A DNA stretch of 64,000 bases from Dendrobium chrysotoxum (Eukaryota > Streptophyta > Magnoliopsida > Asparagales > Orchidaceae). Position 1 is the first letter of the stretch. Every line of letters begins with the position of its first letter. The position numbers were made by a program, and so were the translations under genes. The notes beneath the pieces were generated by a model. That model worked only from the letters and a program-made list of their open reading frames with translations. It did no database searches and was not told the origin of the DNA. This document shows, one piece after another, positions 46,892 to 58,810 of this stretch. The DNA lies in the NCBI GenBank assembly GCA_019925795.1, contig CM034300.1, forward strand, positions 72,333,021-72,397,020. Direction: 5' to 3'.

Positions 46892-48530
46892 TGTGGGCTT
46901 CGAAAATTTGTTCCCCGGCCTCCCCCACTATTTCGAAGGAGTTTTAACGGAATAAGTTCCGGGGTAAATTTTGGGAAGGCATATGGGTTTATAGATAAGA
47001 CACTACCCAGAGTTTCGCCCTCATTTTGCGAGGACTTTATGATATGAGTTCTTATTTCCTATAGGCGCAAGCCCCTATAGTTAATTACCCCTCTCGATAA
47101 TGAAAGAGAACTTTCAATTAAGGCTAGTCGCCAATCAGATATGTAAAGATACGTGGTATCTAGCATATAGTAGCAGCATGTGTTTAGGATGTTGAAAATT
47201 GGATGCTTAAAGTTAGAAATTTCACCACCTTGCACTTAAAGCAGATGGTGGGTTGACCCAATCAAGATCCTATGGTTCCGCCGTCCCGGGCCATCGTGGT
47301 CCATGGTATACTTAGTCAGAAGAGGTAGTCGACCCAACCTAACAGAATGATTCTTGTCGGCAACAATGGGTTGCATCGTCCAAGGATACCTTATAGACCT
47401 GGGGTGGGTATTTGTCCAAGGGGACAAATTTGAATCCACTATAGCTAATAGAGGGCTTTGTGCCCCATCGATTATATCCTATTGATTCATATCTCAAGGA
47501 TTTGATGCCATTGGGGAGCATACGGGCTCTGGCCATAATCATAATTTAGTGGTGCCATTTGACGACAAACCACCAGGTTCAGAGGGATGGTAGGAGATTA
47601 TTTGAGAATGAATCCTAGTGATATTCTCGACCAGACATTAGCTCTTTGTGAGCTGAAGTACTTTTCAATTTGTCCACCTAAACAAACTGTTGTAGAGGGT
47701 GGATTGATTTTGTTTTAAGTATTTTGATGGTTGAATTTTGATTTTAAATATCTGAATTTTGGAATATTTGGAATTTTATGTTTGATGGGTACTTGGGTAA
47801 CATTTGAAAGTATAGAGTATTTGAAATTAACCCCTCCAGTTGAGATTAGCATTCAACACGACTATCATCGGAGTGTATGGGGTCATTGCGTTTTGTCTGT
47901 TGGACCTTGTCAACTCTACAAACTTGCCGACAGAGGATCAGGTTCTTCGTTGGGTGTATGTTTTTATTGATGAATTTCTTTTGTAATAGACCTTGAAGGC
48001 CTAATATGAATGTATAAAACAGATATTCCGGTCGACACCTTGATCGTATATCTATTTAATAATTCGAGCCGTGTCGACTCTTATCTATTTATATAGAAGG
48101 ATCGGGCTTGAACTGGGGTTCATTTATTGACCCGCGCATTATCCCTAGACGTTACGTGTGTACCCATAACATTTTGGGGGTATTTTGGGACATTTGTAAG
48201 CGCCTTCTGTCCGCTTACATGGATGTTGCAGATCCAGTGGCTTGACATCGTATTATGGTCATTTGTCCGTTTCATACAGGTAGACTATCGTGCACTGCTT
48301 GTTGCTTTCTGCAGGTAGCTTGTAGTGCACTAACGAATCGCCTGCTATGATTATAGCTGCTTGCCTCTATTGCAGTTCTTTCACATTTGCTCACAGATAG
48401 CAAGTTGAATGTATAACGGGCCTCCTTTAATAGCTCGTGGGCATTTACATTCGCTATAGTCATTTGACATTTTGTCTGTAGATGATATTTTGAGCATCTA
48501 GCGGGGTTTCCTACAAGAGCTCGTTGTTGG
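46892..48530 (-). repeat. Tat/Ogre-like LTR, minus strand, 3' part
   Basis: The left edge TGTGGGCTTCGAAAATTTGT at 46892 is the reverse complement of the end of the plus-strand LTR (CCGAATTTTCGGAGCCCACA, ending 61318). Colinearity in inverted orientation runs to about 48130 (46892-48130 against about 60020-61318), including CGAGCCGTGTCGACTC and GGCCTTCAAGG words. No primer-binding site lies left of 46892 on the minus strand, so this is a solo or 3' LTR rather than a 5' LTR. Interrupted at 48531 by a related LTR. Confidence 0.75.
47059..47080 (-). other. Conserved LTR hairpin, copy 1
   Basis: A 7 bp stem (CTATAGG/CCTATAG) encloses an 8-base loop. On the LTR sense strand the sequence is CTATAGG, GGCTTGCG, CCTATAG. 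It is identical to the copy at 61122-61143 and covaries with the copy at 48982-49003. Confidence 0.8.
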
Positions 48531-48981
48531 TGTATGAAAAGCGGGTTTTGAAAAATTCAGTCTTCTTTGGGAATTTTTGAATTAACATTAAAATTTAATT
48601 CTAAAATCAAACATCCCATCAAAAATATTATACCACCTCGGGAGGTGGAAATAAAATTTCAGGATGGGGTTCAAATTTAGAATTAAGAATTCTATCTTGA
48701 ATATCGTAGCCAAATTCAAAAGAGAACTTCATATGGCCCCTAAAGGGTCAAAATAAGGTTCAGTCAAATATCGGGCTACAATAATCAAGAGGAGCGATCG
48801 TTAATTTTATATTCGAATTTATTTTAACAAAAGATATATCTACTTGAAGGGAGAAGATATCATTTGTTAATAATCGTTCGAACATAACGATAACGATCAT
48901 TAGTGATTTGATTTTTCCCAAAGATAACTAATCGAGTTTTAAAAATTAGTTTTGAAAAATTAGATGTGGGTTCTAAATCTC

Positions 48982-49003
48982 CTACGAGCGCAAGCCCTCG
49001 TAG
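48982..49003 (-). other. Conserved LTR hairpin, copy 2 (covarying stem)
   Basis: A 7 bp stem (CTACGAG/CTCGTAG) encloses the same 8-base loop as the hairpins at 47059 and 61122. Three adjacent base pairs differ from those copies, each by changes on both strands that keep pairing. Confidence 0.8.
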
Positions 49004-52000
49004 TTAATTACATCATGGGAGGCCGGAGTCCCCTACGAAAACTTTCGATTAAAATAATGGCAGAAATTTTGTTTAGAGATTTCTAGGAGTGATGCCAAAG
49101 AGGTGAATTTGGATTTTGAAAAGGGATTGGAGCAAGATTGAACACTTATTTTGGAATCAAATGAGGAAGGGTAGGGGACACTTTAGGATTCTGAAACAAT
49201 TCAGAAGTGCCCCGATCTAAGCTAAGTGTTGGGCTTTAAATTTTGGATTGAAAGAATATTTAATTTGAGTTGAGCATTTTATTAGAAATTTGGGATTGTA
49301 TTCCCGGAGGTTGGGGTCTTATGATTCAAAAAGAGACCTGCCCCAGATCTTAGATCTAAATTTGGACACTGGAACACAGTAGTCCGAACCTAACTAATGC
49401 AGTGCAAAATCTGGACTTACCCCGGCCTGGATTGGGGAGCCAGCTAAACCACCTAAACGCTTCAAAATCATGAGTCCGGTGTTTTGATGCAGAGTGATCA
49501 GAGGCGTTATTTAAGATTGGTTTAAGAAGTTGGGGTCGACATCTAGAGCAGATTCCTAATTGACCCCTTGACTTATGTCGGGTGGAATGCTTAGACTAAA
49601 ATGCAATTAAAATTTTAATTTAATAAGTTTCTAATGCAATGCATGCTGGTTAAAGTATCCAAATCTGGTATGCATGAAATTTTTAAAAAAGGCTTATAAA
49701 ATAATTTTTTTTGAAAAGACTAGACTTCCCCAGATCCAGCACCTCATCCTCATAGGTCGGATTATCTGGACTCTACCCACGGGCGGGGAAGTGTCTTATA
49801 GCAAGGAGGGAGAGAGATGCAGTAATATGCATGCGACCCCGGACGATTCCGGCTATTCCCTAGGTCGTTAAATTTCTATGTTATTTAAATCTTAAAATTT
49901 TAAATATAGGTTATGAATAGAAATATTTTTGGTCCTTAAAGAGCCTAATGAATTCCAGGCTAAAACAAAAAGAACGGCATTCAATCGCCAAAAAAAAACT
50001 AAGAAAAGCAGGCAATCTTATACGCAATCAAATTAAATCACATCACATTAAATAATCAAATTAATTAAGTAAATGTCCATAGGCAAATTGCCTTGCTTAT
50101 TACAACCCAGATTTACATAAATTAAAAGTGGCCGGGCACCACTAACAACAACCCGGATTCTAATCCTAATACAGACGCAAGTGACTTTGAGTGGGATACT
50201 CTATGTCTTCAACTTCTCGATCTTCTCTTCCTCGAGCTCCTTGGATTCTTCGTGGCTGGATACCCAAATGAAAAAGAGAACTCTTCCCTTGAGGGGGAGG
50301 TTACTCTTTCCACTTTGGGTAGTGAAGTGATCCAAATTTGGAGTTTCAAATGGATAAGGACTATCCGCCGAAGGGGTATCATTTCCTCTTTGGAATCCAA
50401 CCTTTGGATCTATGTATCCCAAACTCAAAATGTCACTTTCACAGCTCAATACTCAAACAAATTACATGAATATAAAAATAAAAATTCTAGACTCTCCTGC
50501 AGGGTTATCCTAAGTATTTAAATATTAGAATACGTCCCAAGCAGTTATATATATGTGCATGTAAAAGTAAACACACTTGGCCACGCTCTTTTTATTTGGG
50601 GGCTAAGCAGCTGAAGCACCTGTAGCATTTATATTTATGATTTATTTGGCCCCCTTTATTGCCCTGCACGAGCGTGGCCACCTATAAAAAATCCAGTGAG
50701 CATCCAGATCGTTCCTAACCTAAGGGTAATCTAATCGCCCATCATATCAATCCACTGAGTGCAGTAAAAGTAAATAAACACATCAATCAATTTCAATCAT
50801 AACATGCAATGAAAACTCGAAAAACTCAGCACAGAGCAGAAAAGGAAACACCGGCCTAGCCTAGATCTAGGGTTGGTTGTCCTAGCAAACCATCTAAAGT
50901 GTGTGTAGTAGGTCGTGTGGCTAGGATAGATCCTGAATAGGGTATTTGATTGAAGTTGTTTGATGTCCTGATTGGTTGAAAGGCTTAAGGGAGATTTTGA
51001 TTGAAGTTTAAGTCTTAATGGTTTAAATTTGATTTTTAAGATTGATTTTGATTGTTTGTTGAATACCACCTTTGTTGCACACCGAGGCCATGAAGTTTAT
51101 TTCACCTTCCTTGGGGCTAATTCAATAGCCTCGTAGGCCTGGGTTACCCAGTGGTACCCGATATAATTAAGTGATTTGAGTTTGATTAAAGTTTGAATAT
51201 TAATTAACTTTTAATTAAACTGATTGGTTGCTGGTTTTAAAATAAAATTGATGTTTTCTGGAATCTTGAATGATTTATTGAATTTTAGAATTTTATGGAT
51301 TATTTTAATTAGTTAATTAAGGGGTCCAAAGTTGACTTTTCAAATTAAAATTAATTTTGTAAGTTTTAGATTTTTAATAAATATTAGACCTTATGATGAG
51401 TTGTTAGACTGTTAGTACACTCAATTTGGAGTTTTCTATGAAAAGTTATGATTTTTCGAAGTTCGAGCCTAGTTTTGAACTACGGTTGACTGAAAAGTTG
51501 GCTTTTTGATTTTGACCAGATTTTGGAGGTTTGACATTTTTAGAAAATACTAGACCTTAATTAGAGTTTATTGACACTAAGTTTGCTCAATTTGGATTTT
51601 TCTGTAATTAGTTATGCATTTTCAAAGTTTCCTTAATTATTGAATTTTTTAAAATTGCTTAATTAGGAAGGTTTTGATCATTTTGATCCAAACTCATCCC
51701 AAACTGCATGGAATCAATCCCAAAGGTCAGGAATGACCCATGGGAGTGTTTCCAAGTGTTTGAAAATTATTTTGGATTTTTAATAATTTTTAATTAATTA
51801 ATATAATTAATTGTTGATTTTCATTAAAAGTCAAATTAAAGTTAAATTAAGAGTCCAGTCAAGGGGCTTTTATTTTTTTTAGGAATAGGACTAAATTCTG
51901 GTCAATTTGAGGTATTATTTATAATTTTTGGACTTAATATGGATTTATTGCATTTTTTTGAATTTTCTAAGTCCTTAAATGGGCTGAAACTTTGGGTAAT

Positions 52001-52744
52001 TAATTTTCTGACCTAATGATCTCCAAATTCAGTGAAATTTGAACCTAAGGTACATGATGTCTCTAAGTTTACTGTGTTCAAATTTCACCCCTATTGGGTG
52101 TGTGTACAATCCCCTAGGAATTTTCTATGTTTTCTACACTTTTCCTTAATTATTTTTCCTAGGTGTCTCTACTATTCAAATAGGCGTGAAATTTGATTTG
52201 TCTAACCCTTACACATATGCAATCACACCACAAAAGTTATGCAGCCTAATTCTATAGAAAAATGGAGTTATGAATTTTCAAAGTTTTGGGTCCAAAATGG
52301 ACCCATTACCTTAACAATTCACATCATAGCAATTCAATGGATATCTGAACCTAAGAAAATTATAGTACATGCCTAAGATACCCAAATAGCTTCCACCAAA
52401 AGTTGGGGCTCAATTGACCACTGGATTGTGAGAAAATCACAAAAAACCGATTTTAAAGAAATAGAAATATCTCATAATCCAGTAATCAAATTAACTCAAA
52501 ATTAATTTTAATAAATACTAGGGTAAATTATCTTTCCAACGAGCCCAAAAACACTTAATTTGGTGGAAAAATGAATTTACTATGAATTTTGAAAGTTATG
52601 ACCATTTTTTTTGAATTTTTAAGTCCATTAATAACCGGCGCCGATCATTGGCAATGATCGACGCCAAAACGGCGGCGGCGTGTGGCATTTTGATATGCAA
52701 AGTGCTGTTTATCAACCACCTAAACATGCCATCACTAATCCCGA

Positions 52745-52779
52745 GCCGTCCGATCGAGAAAGATAGAAAATCGGACGGC
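52745..52779. other. 10 bp perfect stem-loop inside the LTR
   Basis: GCCGTCCGAT and ATCGGACGGC are exact reverse complements separated by 15 bases, in a locally GC-rich island (52636-52800) of an otherwise AT-rich LTR. This could be a promoter or U3 regulatory segment; the role is not determinable here. Confidence 0.75.
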
Positions 52780-54638
52780 CGAGATCGATCAAGGCCGTTT
52801 TAGCTCAAAATGAACTAGAAAATTAAAATACTCATAACTTTCAAAATACTCGTCGAAATTTAACAAAATTTGAAACATAGGCTCATGGGAATATGAACTT
52901 TCATTGCCTAGAGTTTGGAGACCCCAAGCAATGAAATTTTTGAGCAGTTTCAAATTGAAATTTAAACTTAAAATGAGCATAACTTACAATCCAACCGTCG
53001 GATTTTTGAGATCTTGGGCTTGTTGGAAAGCTGCAGTGATCCTCTACAACTTTGACGAAGACACCAAGAGCTAGATCTAGCTGGATCGAAAGTTGTGTTG
53101 GAAAACCCTCTTTCTCTCTCTAGAATGCTCTCTCCTCACTAAAATAGTGATTTGAGGCTTGGAAATGATGGGGAGAAGTTTGGAAAAGCCTTGGAGATGG
53201 ATGGAGAGGATGGGGAAGGCTCTAGGAAGGTTGGAGGCTGGAGGAGAGTTGAGGGAGAGTTGAGGGAGAGTGAATAATCAAGATTTTTCTCTCTTAGGTT
53301 AGGTTTCTCCCACCTTAGCACTTGGCTTTTGGATTGGATGGTCTTGATTTGTTTGGAGGGAGTTTGGATGCATGACAAGTGTCCCCTAAGCTACCTAAAG
53401 CTATGGAATAGGGTTGGTGGTGAGTGTGATCTCTCTTGGTCCATGGGAAAGGGGACCACACCTTTTCCCCCATTTGGGTGAACCAAAGCTTGGCTTGGTT
53501 TAGGGAGTTGGCTTAGGGCTTCTTAAGAGAGAAAATGGGTCAATTTCTATCAGGTTTGAGCAGGTTTTGGATCAAGCCATGGATTGCCAAGGTGGCTTGG
53601 TGATGTGGCTATGATTTGACCTCTTTCCATAGGCTTAAAGGGGTTTGGAGAAGATTTTGACTCCTCCAAATAGGTGGACCAAGTCAACCCAAGGGGGAGC
53701 TTGACTTGGAAAGCTTTGGACATATCAAGAGTGTCCAATTGAATGATTTTGAGGGATTGATTTGATTTAAAATGGGTTCAAGCATTGAAATTGACCTTAA
53801 TGTGGGTTAAGGGTTGATTTGGTCAACCTTGGTTGACTTGGTCAACCAGGTCAAACCAAGACTTGAGTTTGGATTCAATGTGTTCCTAATGATATTTAGG
53901 ATCCATTGGGATAGGTTTTGAAGGTTATATGGGAAGGTCATGTTGAACTTTGGGGAAAAGACCAAAAATCTCTATAAAGGGCATTTTGGTCATTTTGACC
54001 CTTAGTCAACATTGGGTCAAACTGGGTCCAACAAAGTGTAGGTTATTGGTCAAAAAGTCATAACAAAGGTCATGGACATGGTCGAAAGGTTTGGAAGGCG
54101 TCCTAAGGTCAAATTGCTCTGGATGGCAAGTCTAGTGGCATAGGCTGTAAATAATTGAAGGTTTTGCAGCGTTTGGGAAAAGATTCAGTTTGAGGGGCTA
54201 GGAGTGTTGGATTGAGCTCAAATTTGGAGGGTTGATCTTAGAGACATGTTTGAACAATATGCAATTGACGGATCATGATTTGGAGGTCACTTGACAGGGT
54301 TTCTAGGTGACAGAAAGTTCACCCAGAAAGGGTTTCAGGACCTAGGTCCTTGACCTTGAAGGTTTGATTTAGAATGTTGGATTTGGGTTGGATTTAAGAT
54401 TTAAATTATTGACCTTGGATCATTCATATCAATGGAAATCAAATGAAAGATTGAAATTAATTGGATATGATTTGAAATTTGATTGAATGTTGATTTAAGG
54501 CTAGATTAAAGATTGAGTCAAAAGGTAGAGCTGGGTTTGATTGGGATTAAATTGGGTCTTTATTAGGACCTTTATGACAGAGGGGTGGACATCTCTCCAT
54601 CATTAGGTCACTAAAAAGAAATCCAAGTGGGTCCTAGT

Positions 54639-54660
54639 GACCTCATATAAAAATGAGGTC
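54639..54660. other. 8 bp palindrome at the LTR terminus
   Basis: GACCTCAT and ATGAGGTC are exact reverse complements separated by 6 bases (ATAAAA), four bases from the 54664 terminus. On the minus strand this forms a hairpin at the very start of the LTR. Confidence 0.8.
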
Positions 54661-56639
54661 AACACCCGTATACATTTGCATTTGCTTTATATCATCCACC
54701 CTTGGCTTGCAGAAAAATCAGTGTATTTGTTGACCATTGAACAACGGTTGACCGCAAAGGTGCTATAACATTCATTGCCTTCTCCTACACAGCTTGTAAG
54801 TGCTTGTATTTGTTCTTAATTTCCCCGTGTATGTTGATTTGTGGGCTGCCACATTTACTTGCGTATCTTTCAGTGTTCGTAGGAACTACTGCATATATTT
54901 GCGAGACAATTGACGTCGGTCATAGGGAGATTCTCAGATTATAACATGTCCATTGTCGTTGTTCACAAGAGAGCTAGTGTACTTGCTTGTCAGTTGATAA
55001 CTGTTGATCGTAAGCAAACTACTAATACATATGAACTGTCGTTTAACAAATCAATATTTTTCGTTTGTAGGCAAACTACATTTTCCATAGGCTTGCTACT
55101 TTGATTTTGCACGTAAGTCATGTTCATCACAACTTGCTTCTTTGAATTATAGATGATGTGTTGCATACGTAATAATCCTATTATGCACTTTCATCGACAA
55201 GCTGTTACATTCAATGAAGACTTCTGCATACTTGCCTTCAATCCAACGGTATATTCCCTCTTAATTCTCGTTGCCTGTGAGGTTGAGTATCTTTATTTGT
55301 ATTTTGATGTCGATCGCAGAGCATTGTCACTTTTGCTGCATATCGGTCCTACGTTGTAGAAGACCGGTGTATTCATCTGTATGCTGACTAGTGTTGACTG
55401 TAGGATCTTACCATGCTCATTGCCCTCTTGTTGCACAGTTTGTAGACACTTTCATTTGTTACAATTTCTTTTATGTTTTGCTTGTGACCTCTCACATTCA
55501 TAGCATTTCAGTCGTTGTTTCCCAATAGGCCACATCAGCTATGATTGCTTGTAGATAGGCTATTATGTATTTCAGTATTGGTAGAAAGAAGGTTGTATCC
55601 TCCACAATTCTCTTGCTTCACTTGTGAGCATAGTGCATTGATTGCGTATGATTGCTAGCAAGTCATCATATTTATTACATGCCTCTTATTGTTGCTTGCA
55701 AGCAGGTCATCATATTCCCTACGATCCTCGTTGATTGTTCCTTATAGGTGGGTCATATTGATTGTCACCAGTCTTTCACCGTCTTTGTATAGTGAATTCA
55801 CTTATCAATGCCTGCATTCCAATCAATGTAATGACTCCTTGTTGCCTCATTGAGATTTTGTTGTTTGCAACCAAATCAAATTCTTTTATGCAGCTACATC
55901 ATTCACCATTTGTAGATAACGTATTATCTAAGGACTTTGTATATTTGCTTGCAATCAATTTATGCATGAATACAATGGTTATTGCTTATGATTGATATGC
56001 ATGAATCCTTGTTTATCTGCACTTAATCTCTTTCCTTGTTGCATCTTCTTGGAGTTGAATTGTTGTTAGTGATAAGGATGCCATCACATTCTCTCATGCT
56101 CACTCACTTTGCAAATCTATTTAATCAAACAAATTCTTCTATCACAAGTCCTTGCACTCACTTTGAGTTGTATTTTCTTGCATGAAGTTCATTCAAATGT
56201 AATCATTTTAAGCAAATCATGTTGAAGTCCACAAGTCCTTTTATTTGATTGTTAATGTTCATTAGAATGATGTAGGTATTTAATTAGCACTTGCATTGAC
56301 AGAATTGTGTGTTTGCTAAGTTAAAGTCCAATTCCCTGTGGTCTCTTTAAGTTCAAATCTTTTTGTACTTCATTCAAGTTCTCTGCTATCTTGTTAAGTT
56401 CATTTTAATCAAGTTTGAGTCAAGTTTGAATTAGGTCTTTTAGTCAATCATTCACGTTTGCATTTAGCCCATTTAATGCTCAGTTCAGGTTCCCTGCTAT
56501 CCAAATCCGGTCCTTTGTTTTGTTCAATTCATTTGAGTTCAAGTCCCCGGCTTTTGTCCAAGTCTTGTGTGTCTTTAGGCTGAATTTTAGCAGCCTTCTG
56601 GTGTCTCCTCTGTTTAGGAAAAACTACGGGAAATTGGGC

Positions 56640-56926
56640 CATCCCACCAAGCTACAAGAGCATTTATGGTTGGTGTCAGGTGACACCGGAGCCGTACATC
56701 TTCGATCCCACCACGCTACAAGAGTGTGTATGGGGGCTCCAAAGTACATGTTTAAAAACATAAGTGGCTTTCCCTGTCATGCTACAAGAGCGTGTACAGG
56801 TACTTAGCGGCGTCCCCACCACGCTACAAGAGTGTGTGTAGGTACTTAGTGGAGTCCCCGGCTTTTGCCCTCGCCGTATATGTCGCACCGGGTTCCCTCC
56901 CACCGTGCTGCTAGAGCGTGCATAGG
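56640..56926 (-). repeat. Array of five small hairpins (left arm)
   Basis: The core GCTACAAGAGC (with variants) starts at 56651, 56715, 56781, 56823 and 56907. Each is embedded in a CCCACCACGCTACAAGAGTG-like unit. The core is self-complementary: CACGCT, loop ACAAG, AGCGTG. Spacing varies (64, 66, 42, 84 bp) with partly conserved flanks (CGGCGTCCCC, GGTACTTAG). Confidence 0.85.
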
Positions 56927-56999
56927 TGATTTTCCGGCTCGACATTTGGGTTTTAGGAAATTATACCTGCGCGGAGAGGTGCTGATGGCGGCGAAAAAG

Positions 57000-57150
57000 C
57001 ACCAAAAAAGACTTCTTTTTTTGTATCTTTCTCTTTTTTTTACTTTTTTTCTTCTTTTTTTTTCTTCTTTTTTTTTGTTTTCTCTCTTTTTTTTTGAATC
57101 TCTCTTCTTTTTCTTTTTTTTGAATTTCTCTTTTCCTCTTCTTTTTTATC

Positions 57151-57186
<36 letters not shown>
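57000..57186. repeat. T-rich tract and (TA)17 microsatellite
   Basis: 57006-57150 is a CTTTTTT-type low-complexity tract. It is followed by about 17 TA dinucleotides (57153-57186). The long open frames on both strands here are low-complexity artefacts. Confidence 0.9.
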
Positions 57187-57187
<1 letters not shown>

Positions 57188-58079
57188 TAATAATAATTTT
57201 TATTATCATAGCAGTTACAATAATTATAATAGATAACTAAAAAAAAAGAAATCTAAACCTAATTACCTATAGAAGTCGGGTATAGGAGCTATGGCAGGAG
57301 GCAATTGGCTTCAGTGTGTGTGTTCAAAGGGGATGGAGGCGGCTAGATCTGGATGTTGACCCCTGTGTAATACCCAAAAGAAACAAAAGAAAAGCCATAC
57401 CTCTGCCGAAAGCCAGCTCAAATCCCGCTAGAATACTGTTCCTTCAGCGTCGCTCCAGGATTTCTGTGCAAACCGGCCTCGATCGCTGCTCTCCAGCGTC
57501 GTTAAAAGCAGACTGAATGGCTCCCACTTCCTACGCTCTTTCCAACTCCACGACAAACGCGCGCCTGCCTCTTCTCCGACTCTTCTTCCCCTTACATCCG
57601 TCAATCTGGTCGCAAGCCCCGGCCAAAACCTCCTCTTCCTTCTCCCAATCTTGCTGCTGCCGAGCTCCTCAAGCCGAAACCGAGAGACCTCCCGAGCTCC
57701 AGTCGCTCATTCCGACTCCAAGACCTACCCATTCCGAACCTAAGCCGACGCCAGCTCCAACTCTAAGCCCTGGCCGACGCCTCCTTACCCTAGATCTGCA
57801 TCCCGACGCCCCCATCTCCCTCGTCGTCGCTCGACTTCGCTCCTCCAGCGACTTTCCCTTCCTATCGGACGGAAGTTACGACTTTTTGAACGGAAGCAAC
57901 TACGGGAGCTTCTCTCTGTAAAGGTAACTTTCTATCCTCTCGTGCGCTTCTTTGGCCAAGTCCAACAAATCTTGCCGAAGAGGAGGAAGTGAGAACTTAA
58001 CTCTCTGTGAGAGGATTTAGCAAAAATCATGCTCAAATTTCACATAAATCCTGTTCAAATGTCGCATAAATCTTGTAGT

Positions 58080-58340
58080 CCGATAATCCTAATCCTAATT
58101 ACGAGTAATTATTAATTGATTGTAATTAATTAGTAATTAATTTTAACTAATTTTAATTAATTAGTATTAATTATAAAATGATTATTATTAATTGTAATTA
58201 AGTATGATTAATTTTAATTAATCGTAATTGATTAATCATTAAATAATAATTAATTATTATTAATTTTAATTAATCATTATTAGTTATAATTAATTATATT
58301 AATTATTACGATTGATTATAATTAATAATAAATAAAAGAA
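58080..58340. repeat. TTAATTA-type low-complexity stretch
   Basis: About 250 bp made mostly of overlapping AATTA, TTAAT and TATTAATTA words within the plus-strand LTR. Non-coding. Confidence 0.85.
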
Positions 58341-58448
58341 AAAGAGAGAAGTACTCTTCTCTTTACCTTACCTCGATCCGCGTGCCGACCCCGCCAACAC
58401 CGCAAAGGTATAACCCCTCAACCCTAAAACTCCGAACTTGTTCTCGTC

Positions 58449-58810
58449 GTTCGCGGCGGACCGGAGAATCCCCTATACGCGCTCTCGTAGCATGGTGGGA
58501 GGAAACTAGGTGCGGTGCCTACGACGAGACGGGTAATCACCCAAAATCCCATTTTCGACGTTCGCGGCGGACTGGAGAACCACCTATACGCGCTCTCGTA
58601 GCACGGTAGGAGGGAGCCCGGTGCGACACATACGGCGAGGTGGGTAAGCCCTATACACGCTTTTGTAGCGTGGTGGGGAGTCACTTGTGTTCTCGCACGG
58701 TTACTTTTGGAAGACCCCATTCACGCTCTTGTAGCGTGGTGGGATGAAACGATGTACGGCTCGGTGTCCAAGGACACCTGCCATACACGCTCTAGTAGCA
58801 TGGTGGGATG
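58449..58810 (+). repeat. Array of five small hairpins (right arm)
   Basis: Cores GCTCTCGTAGC, GCTTTTGTAGC, GCTCTTGTAGC and GCTCTAGTAGC start at 58481, 58592, 58659, 58725 and 58789, in units such as CACGCTCTTGTAGCGTGGTG. The first two form a 111 bp tandem duplication (58449-58559 and 58560-58670, both beginning GTTCGCGGCGGAC). The cores are the reverse complement of those in the left-arm array. Confidence 0.85.

Larger units (their letters stand above)
48531..54664 (-). repeat. Solo-LTR-like block of a related Tat/Ogre element, 6.1 kb, nested
   Basis: On the minus strand it begins TGTTGACCTCATTTTTATAT (54664 leftward) and ends TTTTCATACA at 48531, a TG...CA structure. The host LTR resumes at 54665. 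No gag or pol frame is present. The region near 48960-49060 is homologous, on the LTR sense strand, to the plus-strand LTR at about 61080-61145 (CGAAAGTT, then TAATTAACTA, then the GGCTTGCG hairpin). The interior is AT-rich with many weakly related TTGGTCAA-like words (53750-54130). The 5 bp flanks (GTTGG and CCCGT) do not match, so the borders or the solo status remain uncertain. Confidence 0.6.
54665..57353 (-). repeat. Tat/Ogre-like LTR, minus strand, 5' part (continuation)
   Basis: 54665-55990 has degenerate short words such as TTGCTTGCAAGCAGGTCATC repeated irregularly and is absent from the plus-strand LTR. From about 56040 to 56940 the sequence again runs colinear, inverted, with about 58450-59960 of the plus-strand LTR. 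The 5' end of this LTR is not present: it stops against the plus-strand LTR near 57353. The remainder may lie beyond the right end of the window. Confidence 0.65.

Noticed and set aside
56865..57236. Open frames of 80-120 codons on both strands around the T-rich tract
   Set aside because: They are Phe- and Lys-rich translations of CTTTTT and TA repeats.
57517..57921. 134-codon GC-rich open frame beginning MAPTSYALSNST
   Set aside because: It lies inside the plus-strand Tat LTR, has Ser/Pro/Arg-rich low-complexity composition and no recognisable domain; read as the GC-rich LTR leader.
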